Shown: piece by piece, positions 5,592 to 10,581 of the stretch | Position numbering within the stretch: position 1 is the first letter of the stretch | Layout of the letters: every line of letters starts with the position of its first letter | Position numbers and translations under genes: made by a program | The notes under the pieces: generated by a model | Seen by the model: only the letters and a program-made list of their open reading frames with translations | What the model was told of the DNA's origin: nothing | Databases searched by the model: none | NCBI GenBank assembly: GCA_002792495.1 | Contig: PFOK01000151.1 | Coordinates: 1-10,581, forward strand | Direction of reading: 5' to 3' | Source of the DNA: Candidatus Peregrinibacteria bacterium CG_4_10_14_0_2_um_filter_43_11 | GTDB lineage: Bacteria; Patescibacteriota; Gracilibacteria; UM-FILTER-43-11 | Length of the DNA stretch: 10,581 bases

Positions 5592-6371
5592 ATGACTTCA
5601 TCAACAAACAACGGACTCAGGGGCGCGATCATCTTTGCCTCCATCATGGTCACCATCGCACTTTTATTCAATGGATTTGCCTATTTGCAAGGGAACTCAT
5701 CTCTTGAAATATCCGAATCCGATGATTTGCAGGAACAAATCAAAGCCGGTATCGAAACCTATATTCAAAAACAGCAGGGAAATGCCGGAGCGCCTCAGGC
5801 TGAAGCCAATGAACCAACAATCGTGGAAGGCGACTTCACCGACGACGATGCTGTTTTGGGCGACGAAAACGCGCCCGTAACGCTTATAGAATGGTCCGAT
5901 TATGAATGTCCGTTCTGCAAACGCCATTTCACTCAAACATTCCCCCAAATAAAAGAAAAGTACATAGATAGCGGCAAGGTAAAAATGATCTTTCGCGATT
6001 TCCCATTAAGCTTTCATGATCCGTTAGCCACCCAGGAAGCCATAGCCGCGGAATGCGCGCGCGAGCAGGGAGGCGATGAAACATACTTTGCTTATCATGA
6101 TTTGATTTTTAAAACAACAACGTCCAATGGAAGCGGAATGCAAAAGGATCAGTTTTATGAATTGGCGGACAAAGTCGGAATAAACAAAGCCAAATTCACG
6201 GAATGTCTGGATAGTGAAAAATATAAAGATGAAGTTCAAAAGGATATTGCTGACGGGGGCAAAGCGGGAGTCAGCGGTACTCCGGCATTCCTGATTAACG
6301 GTCAATTCATTTCCGGCGCGCAGCCTTTTAGTGTATTTGAACAGGTAATTGAAGCGGAACTTAACAAATAA
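5592..6371 (+). CDS. Membrane-anchored DsbA-like thiol:disulfide oxidoreductase
   Basis: The 259-residue protein has an N-terminal membrane anchor (11-32), an acidic/Gln-rich linker (40-80), and a thioredoxin fold of the DsbA / Thioredoxin_4 type. The active site is ECPFCKRHF (Cys106, Cys109), and the cis-proline is in SGTPAFLING (Pro231). A second conserved pair, Cys155 (AAECAREQG) and Cys205 (FTECLDS), is the kind that forms a structural disulfide in many monoderm and archaeal homologues. It should introduce or isomerise disulfides in exported proteins. The CPFC active site may also be a target of copper oxidation, which would explain its inclusion in a copper operon. The start follows TTGATATT with no Shine-Dalgarno site. 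The thioredoxin-like lipoprotein gene begins 6 bases after its stop. Confidence 0.92.
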   Translation: MTSSTNNGLRGAIIFASIMVTIALLFNGFAYLQGNSSLEISESDDLQEQIKAGIETYIQKQQGNAGAPQAEANEPTIVEGDFTDDDAVLGDENAPVTLIEWSDYECPFCKRHFTQTFPQIKEKYIDSGKVKMIFRDFPLSFHDPLATQEAIAAECAREQGGDETYFAYHDLIFKTTTSNGSGMQKDQFYELADKVGINKAKFTECLDSEKYKDEVQKDIADGGKAGVSGTPAFLINGQFISGAQPFSVFEQVIEAELNK

Positions 6372-6377
6372 TTCCAA

Positions 6378-6743
6378 ATGCTGAAAAAATTCATCCTAAT
6401 GTTAGGCTTCACTTCCATATTTCTTCTGGCGGGCTGTCAGAGAGAGCCATCGAGATATGATGCTTTCGCGGATTGCCTTACTGAGAAAGGTATAAAAATG
6501 TATGGAACTGACAGTTGTCCATACTGTCAGAAGCAAAAAGAAATGCTTGATGGAGCCTTCGACAAAATAGATTACATCAATTGCGACATTAAATTACGGC
6601 AATGCCGGGAAACAAATATAACAGGTTACCCGACATGGATTTTGGCGAACGGCGAAAGACTGATCGGGAAACAACCGCTCGAAACTCTGGCCGACAAAAC
6701 AAATTGTGAATTACCCGACATTAACCCGGATTTTAACGAATAA
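6378..6743 (+). CDS. Thioredoxin-like lipoprotein (VKOR-associated type)
   Basis: This small protein of 121 residues has a lipoprotein signal ending in LLAGC (Cys20) and a compact thioredoxin-like domain. The active site is DSCPYCQKQK (Cys47, Cys50), and the cis-proline motif is TGYPTWIL (Pro85). Additional cysteines at 33, 69, 76 and 110 may form structural disulfides. The domain resembles the thioredoxin module that is often fused to vitamin K epoxide reductase (VKOR), but no VKOR gene lies in the window. It is likely a surface-tethered partner for the DsbA-like protein encoded 6 bases upstream or for the Cys pair of the DsbD_2-like protein. The methyltransferase gene starts 4 bases downstream. 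The fold is clear; the redox direction is not. Confidence 0.87.
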   Translation: MLKKFILMLGFTSIFLLAGCQREPSRYDAFADCLTEKGIKMYGTDSCPYCQKQKEMLDGAFDKIDYINCDIKLRQCRETNITGYPTWILANGERLIGKQPLETLADKTNCELPDINPDFNE

Positions 6744-6747
6744 TATT

Positions 6748-7371
6748 ATGGTTTTTAACCGTGTTCAAAATTTGTATCATATAGGACGAGCCAAATGGTA
6801 TGATCCGTTTAAAGGTTTATGGAATATTATTGTCGGCGAAAAATCGGAAAAGGCTTTACTGCAATTTCTTAAAGAAAACCTGAAAGAATCCGGTAATATT
6901 TTGGACATGGGTTGCGGGACGGGATTAAATTTGCAAACAATTATTAAACTTGATTTGCCTTTTAGGTGTTACAGAGGACTGGATTTTTCCGATAATATGC
7001 TGGATATAGCCAGACAAAAATTCAGCGGGAAAACAAATATTCAATTTGAAAAACGGGACTTAACCGATCTAAGCAATATGAATGAAAAATTCGATATTAT
7101 TATCTGCACATGGGTAATCTCCCATTTGCCCGACCCCGTATTTTTTGTTAATCAAGCACAAAAATTTTTAAATAAAAACGGAAAGATGTTTCTTGTCTTT
7201 TTCGGCAAGCCGCAAAAATGGATAAACTTCTGGCTGGAACCTCTCGCGAAATATTTATTCATGTCAAAGCCGATCGAAAATGATAAAATAACGCAATTTA
7301 AAAATGTAACAAACAGGCATTTATACGCGTTCGGCATAACCGATTGCCTGGAAATAAAAATGCCCATTTAA
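6748..7371 (+). CDS. Class I SAM-dependent methyltransferase
   Basis: A start at 6748 gives 207 residues. An upstream in-frame ATG at 6706 would overlap the preceding gene, and the TTATG context at 6748 matches neighbouring genes. A conserved N-terminus (LYHIGRAKWYDPFKGLW) precedes the Rossmann-like methyltransferase fold. Motif I is ILDMGCGTGLN (51-61). The acidic residue binding the ribose of S-adenosylmethionine is Asp79 in GLDFSDNM, and motif IV-like FDIIICTWVISHL spans 115-127. The protein is cytoplasmic with no membrane segment. The substrate cannot be deduced. In this operon it could modify a metal ligand, lipid or small thiol, or be a passenger. The length and C-terminus look complete compared with similar proteins I recall from Patescibacteria. 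Confidence 0.88.
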   Translation: MVFNRVQNLYHIGRAKWYDPFKGLWNIIVGEKSEKALLQFLKENLKESGNILDMGCGTGLNLQTIIKLDLPFRCYRGLDFSDNMLDIARQKFSGKTNIQFEKRDLTDLSNMNEKFDIIICTWVISHLPDPVFFVNQAQKFLNKNGKMFLVFFGKPQKWINFWLEPLAKYLFMSKPIENDKITQFKNVTNRHLYAFGITDCLEIKMPI

Positions 7372-7381
7372 CCACACTATT

Positions 7382-8002
7382 ATGACACGACCAACATTTA
7401 TAAAATTTTTCATTATCTCCATTATTCTTGGTATCCTATCGGCTTCAGCCACCTCATTATTGATATTGAATTACCAAACTCCGACAGAAAATGAATTGAT
7501 CAAAGACTTTTACAGGATAGAAACCGCTGTTCATGTCAGCCCTCATACCATTCGGAAAGAGATGTCCAAAGGTGAACAGAATTTTATTCTGGTGGATTTA
7601 AGAAGCCGGGAAGAATATGAAAAAGAGCATATTATCGGAGCTATTAATATCCCAGCCTACAAAGATCCGGATACCTCGGCTTACGGCGATAAGGAAAGAA
7701 TTGTTATGGCTTTTTCCAAGCTCCCAAAAGACAAAGACATTATTGTGTATTGTTATAGCACAGCTTGCATGACGGGAAGAAAAATCGGTGCGATGCTTGC
7801 TGACAATGGTATATATGTTAAACACCTCGGGATAGGCTGGAACGAATGGCGTTATTACTGGAATTCATGGAATCATGAACATGAGTGGGAAAAAACGAAT
7901 GTGGAAAATTATATACAGAGCGGAAAAGAGGCGGGCGAATACAATCAGGTTAATTCCGATTTTCACGAAGGATGTGATATTAATAACGAATTTGGCTGTT
8001 AA
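7382..8002 (+). CDS. Membrane-anchored rhodanese-like protein
   Basis: This protein has 206 residues. An N-terminal signal anchor (8-30) is followed by a single rhodanese domain (about 50-160). It contains the family block FILVDLRSREEYEKEHIIGA (68-87) followed by INIP, and the active loop VYCYSTACMTGRKIG with predicted catalytic Cys124. A second Cys129 lies inside the loop, where many rhodaneses have Gly or Ser. The C-terminal part is rich in Trp and His (GWNEWRYYWNSWNHEHEW, 152-169) and ends with Cys198 and Cys206. Rhodaneses transfer sulfane sulfur via a cysteine persulfide. With an N-in signal anchor the domain would face outside the cell. It probably handles persulfides or polysulfides at the surface, or acts as a thiol relay with the DsbA- and thioredoxin-like proteins; both roles are inferred. 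Confidence 0.88.
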   Translation: MTRPTFIKFFIISIILGILSASATSLLILNYQTPTENELIKDFYRIETAVHVSPHTIRKEMSKGEQNFILVDLRSREEYEKEHIIGAINIPAYKDPDTSAYGDKERIVMAFSKLPKDKDIIVYCYSTACMTGRKIGAMLADNGIYVKHLGIGWNEWRYYWNSWNHEHEWEKTNVENYIQSGKEAGEYNQVNSDFHEGCDINNEFGC

Positions 8003-8033
8003 ACAAATTTATATATTTTAAACATTCACAATT

Positions 8034-10241
8034 ATGAAAAAAACAATAAATCTCGCAATTTCCGGCATGACCTGCGCTTCCTGCGTTCTGCATATTGAAA
8101 ATGACCTCAAAGAATTAAAAGGTGTGGAAGATGCTGTCGTCAACCTGCCATTAAAAAGAGGAGACGTTACATTTGACCCTGATGAAATCGATATTCACGA
8201 TATTCTCAATGCGGTGAAAAAATCCGGCTATAAGGCCGAATTAATGGGCAAACATGAAGGTCATCACATGGAAGGCGGCGATACGGAAGATCACGCCGGT
8301 CACGCGCAAGCCGAAAGCAAAAAACATATTCATGATCGATTGACTAAATTACTGGTGGCTTTGATCTTGAGTATCATCATACTGGCTCTCGGTTTTGTCT
8401 GGAAAATCGACCAGGGAATGAAAATAATGATGATCTTATCTTTGATTATCCTCTTATATAGCGGCAGGGAATTTTTTCAGCGCGGAATCCCCGACCTTTT
8501 AAAAGGTCGACCGGCAATGGATACCCTGGTTGTCCTGGGCGTGGGAGCCGCGTTCCTCTACTCCAGCTATATAGCCTTGTTTACGAAAATGGGCGAAGAA
8601 TATTTTATGGATGTCGCGATTATCACAACCTTTATTCTTTTGGGACGATTTTTGGAAGCGAAAGCGAAAGGCAAAGCCGGCGATGCCATCCGAAAACTTC
8701 TCGAACTTTCGGCAAAAATAGCTCATCACATCGGTAAAGACGGAACGATTACAGACATACCGGCTGATCAGGTGAAAATAGCTGATTTACTCCGCGTAAA
8801 ACCAGGTGAAAAAATACCAACCGACGGTGTCATCATTGAAGGAAGTCCCGCTATTGATGAATCCATGGTTACCGGCGAAAGCATCCCCGTCGACAAAGAG
8901 GAGGGTGATAAAGTAATAGGCGCCACTATAAACGGAAACACTTCTTTTATTCTCAAGGCAACAAAAATCGGCTCCGATACCGTTCTTTCACAGATCATAA
9001 AACTGGTTCAGGCAGCGCAAATGAGCAAAGCCCCCATCCAAAAGCTGGTCGATAAAGTCGCGGGCTATTTTGTCTGGGGCGTTATCGCGATTGGGGCAAT
9101 TACTTTTTTAGCCTGGTCAATCTATAACGGAGGCGTGACAATCCAAGCCCTCATTCCGACCGTAGCGGTTCTAATCATTGCCTGCCCCTGTGCTCTCGGC
9201 TTGGCAACACCGATTTCCCTGGTTGTAGGATCCGGAAAAGGCGCGCAAATGGGAATACTGATAAAAAAGCCGGAGAGCCTGGAAAAAGCGCATAAAATCA
9301 CCGCCATCGCGTTTGATAAAACCGGCACCATCACCAAAGGTCATCCCGAGGTTCAGGAATTTAAATTATTAAAGGGTAGTCAAAAAGAGGCTTTTGAAGT
9401 TGCCCTATCCCTGGAAGAACATTCAGAACACCCTCTGGCAAAAAGTATTGTTAACCATCTAAAAGGGTTGGATGTAAAAAACATTGAATCCGAAGTTAAG
9501 GAATTTAAAGCCATAACCGGACTTGGAGTGGAAGGCAAAATCGGAGGAATGATTTATCATTTTGGCAGCAGGAGATACATGGAGCAATTGGGCATACTAC
9601 ATCAAGACAGTGAGATTGAAATAAACAAAATGTATGATAAAGGCTATACGGTTCTTTGTCTTTCCAATGCTAAAGAAATCCTTGCACTATATGGCGTGCA
9701 GGACGGCATCAAAGAAAGCTCCGGAAATGCCATCGCGCTTTTACACAAACGTGGGATAAAAACCGTTATGATAACTGGAGATAACGAAAAAGTGGCCAAT
9801 GCTATCGCGAAGGAAGTAGGCATCGATGAAGTCCATAGCGATGTAACACCTGATAAAAAAACTGAAATAATTAGCGACCTTCAGAAACAGGGTTATTTTG
9901 TAGCTATGGCGGGCGATGGAATAAACGATAGCCCCGCTATTGCCAAATCAGATGTCGGAATCGCCATGGGAACAGGAACTGATGTGGCTATTGAGACCGG
10001 TGATCTTGTACTGGTTAAGGGTGATCTTCAAAAAGCCGTGGAGGCCATTGAGCTTTCACGTGCCACATTACGAAATATTAAACAGAATTTGTTTTGGGCG
10101 TTTATCTATAACACTATTGGTATTCCGTTGGCGGCATTCGGGTTCTTAAGCCCCGCCTTTTCTGCCGGAGCAATGGCATTTTCGTCTGTATCGGTTGTGT
10201 TGAACGCTTTGAGATTGAAAAGATTTAAAGTAAAATTTTAA
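8034..10241 (+). CDS. copA: Cu+-exporting P1B-type ATPase
   Basis: This 735-residue P-type ATPase has every hallmark of the Cu+ subgroup (P1B-1). One N-terminal HMA domain carries GMTCASC (Cys14, Cys17). The transmembrane metal site has CPC (384-386), Tyr-Asn (692-693) and M-x-x-S-S (714-718). The actuator loop has TGES (280-283), the phosphorylation motif is DKTGT (Asp429), the nucleotide domain has SEHPLA (His466), and the hinge has TGDN and GDGIND (627-632). Between the HMA domain and the first helix lies a His-rich linker (74-100, with HEGHH and HIH), a probable extra metal-binding segment. It pumps Cu+ from the cytoplasm using ATP. It is the last of eight genes behind the CsoR operator, 31 bases after the rhodanese gene, with no obvious promoter of its own. 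Confidence 0.97.
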   Translation: MKKTINLAISGMTCASCVLHIENDLKELKGVEDAVVNLPLKRGDVTFDPDEIDIHDILNAVKKSGYKAELMGKHEGHHMEGGDTEDHAGHAQAESKKHIHDRLTKLLVALILSIIILALGFVWKIDQGMKIMMILSLIILLYSGREFFQRGIPDLLKGRPAMDTLVVLGVGAAFLYSSYIALFTKMGEEYFMDVAIITTFILLGRFLEAKAKGKAGDAIRKLLELSAKIAHHIGKDGTITDIPADQVKIADLLRVKPGEKIPTDGVIIEGSPAIDESMVTGESIPVDKEEGDKVIGATINGNTSFILKATKIGSDTVLSQIIKLVQAAQMSKAPIQKLVDKVAGYFVWGVIAIGAITFLAWSIYNGGVTIQALIPTVAVLIIACPCALGLATPISLVVGSGKGAQMGILIKKPESLEKAHKITAIAFDKTGTITKGHPEVQEFKLLKGSQKEAFEVALSLEEHSEHPLAKSIVNHLKGLDVKNIESEVKEFKAITGLGVEGKIGGMIYHFGSRRYMEQLGILHQDSEIEINKMYDKGYTVLCLSNAKEILALYGVQDGIKESSGNAIALLHKRGIKTVMITGDNEKVANAIAKEVGIDEVHSDVTPDKKTEIISDLQKQGYFVAMAGDGINDSPAIAKSDVGIAMGTGTDVAIETGDLVLVKGDLQKAVEAIELSRATLRNIKQNLFWAFIYNTIGIPLAAFGFLSPAFSAGAMAFSSVSVVLNALRLKRFKVKF

Positions 10242-10243
10242 TA

Positions 10244-10270
10244 GGTGTTTTGGGCTACTGGCATTCGCCC
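10244..10270. repeat. Interspersed GGTGTTTT repeat, diverged copy D
   Basis: Two bases after the copA stop codon, GGTGTTTT (10244-10251) repeats the left arm seen at 1556 and 3095. The core is replaced by GGGC (10252-10255) ... GCCC (10267-10270), a weak stem recalling GGGC/GCCC around the mini-palindrome at 111. There is no GAAAAC right arm. Like the copies at 1556 and 3095, it lies just behind a stop codon. Confidence 0.4.
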
Positions 10271-10443
10271 CTTAATTCCTCTGCCCTTCGTCTTAAATGG
10301 AAAAAAAAATCAACTCTTAAAAAAGATCCTAGCACATCAAAAAAGGAATTACCCAGTAAATTTGACATTGTTTTTTAAAGGTTTAGATTAGCTCGTTCCC
10401 ATCCTCAATTTGACCGATATAGCTGGAATAGTATAATCCCATT

Positions 10444-10482
10444 CGTCATTTCGACCCGCATGAAGCAGGTGGGGAAGAAATC
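10444..10482. repeat. GTCATTTCGACC...GAAATCCC interspersed palindrome
   Basis: ATTTC (10448-10452) pairs with GAAAT (10477-10481). Inside, ACCcGC (10454-10459) pairs with GCaGGT (10465-10470) around a 5-base loop, with one mismatch. The wording CGTCATTTCGACC...GAAATCCC resembles a small interspersed repeat that I recall from many unrelated bacterial genomes, usually between genes. Only one copy is present here, so the repeat status rests on memory rather than on this sequence. Confidence 0.5.
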
Positions 10483-10581
10483 CCTTTGCCCACTATTTCC
10501 TTTAAAATAGGCAGTGATGATATTGTGTCATTTTATTATGGTTTAGCTATAACACCACTAGTGTCCCAAGAAAGTTAGAAG

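Larger units (their letters stand above)
10242..10581. other. Downstream intergenic region
   Basis: These 340 bases hold no gene I can support. Short ATG frames at 10298 (7 codons) and 10460 (16 codons) look accidental. The region contains a diverged arm of the GGTGTTTT repeat directly after copA and a GTCATTTCGACC-type repeat near 10444-10490. It has no convincing terminator, because no stem is followed by a T-run. The final bases include the 8-bp palindrome CACTAGTG (10556-10563). On the minus strand the last 24 bases read LLTFLGH-stop, which could be the tail of a gene lying beyond the window, but this is too short to call. Confidence 0.55.

Noticed and set aside
6706..6747. Upstream ATG for the methyltransferase
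   Set aside because: It would overlap the end of the thioredoxin-like gene by 38 bases; the ATG at 6748 has the TTATG context of its neighbours and begins the conserved N-terminus.
10551..10581. Possible end of an insertion sequence or transposase gene at the right edge
   Set aside because: Only CACTAGTG and a 7-residue minus-strand tail are visible; there is no matching inverted end or recognisable transposase in the window.
1..10581. CRISPR array, tRNA or rRNA genes
   Set aside because: No regularly spaced long direct repeats with spacers, and no cloverleaf or rRNA-like sequence was recognised; the 15-bp phased boxes at 337-387 are far too short for CRISPR.
1..10581. Alternative genetic code with TGA read as an amino acid
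   Set aside because: All 12 genes are full length under the standard code and contain no in-frame TGA, although none uses TGA as a stop either.

Overview
The window is a moderately AT-rich accessory region. Every convincing complete gene is on the + strand, starts with ATG, ends with TAA, and lacks a Shine-Dalgarno sequence. Three things together suggest a Candidate Phyla Radiation (Patescibacteria-type) genome: short GC-rich palindromic repeats between genes, small proteins of types I recall from that group (the Met-rich SHOCT protein, the compact methyltransferase, the membrane-anchored rhodanese), and the lack of SD sites. This is inference from memory, not from a database comparison. All reading frames are intact under the standard code.

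Layout. Positions 1-399 hold a possible gene fragment entering from the left on the - strand, two short palindromic repeats, and a striking array of alternating TTATTC/GAATAA half-sites. The array sits directly in front of a Fic-family protein gene (400-1500). Just behind Fic is a 13-codon ORF that resembles the first residues of NAD-dependent DNA ligase and looks like a decapitated gene. A palindromic repeat follows. Next is a compact three-gene group (1674-3094): a DUF302 protein, a DsrE-like protein, and a secreted Met-rich SHOCT protein. It is closed by a second copy of the same repeat, which carries a 20-bp nested mini-palindrome.

The main unit is an eight-gene run (3275-10241) with gaps of only 4-31 bp. 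A promoter overlapping a CsoR-like operator precedes it. Gene order: csoR copper sensor; a fusion protein with HMA, DsbD_2/TauE-like membrane and cupredoxin domains; a DUF2318 Cys-rich lipoprotein; a membrane-anchored DsbA-like oxidoreductase; a thioredoxin-like lipoprotein; a SAM methyltransferase; a membrane-anchored rhodanese; and the Cu+-exporting P1B ATPase copA.

Taken together this looks like a copper-responsive envelope module. CopA pumps Cu+ out. The HMA/DsbD_2/cupredoxin protein may move copper or reducing equivalents across the membrane. The surface-anchored thiol proteins would repair or exploit thiols that copper attacks. The rhodanese, with the neighbouring DUF302 and DsrE proteins, hints at sulfane-sulfur handling. 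The coupling of copper export to a complete set of envelope thiol proteins in one CsoR-type operon is the most interesting aspect.

The last 340 bases hold no convincing gene. They contain a diverged repeat arm and an interspersed repeat of the GTCATTTCGACC...GAAATCCC type.
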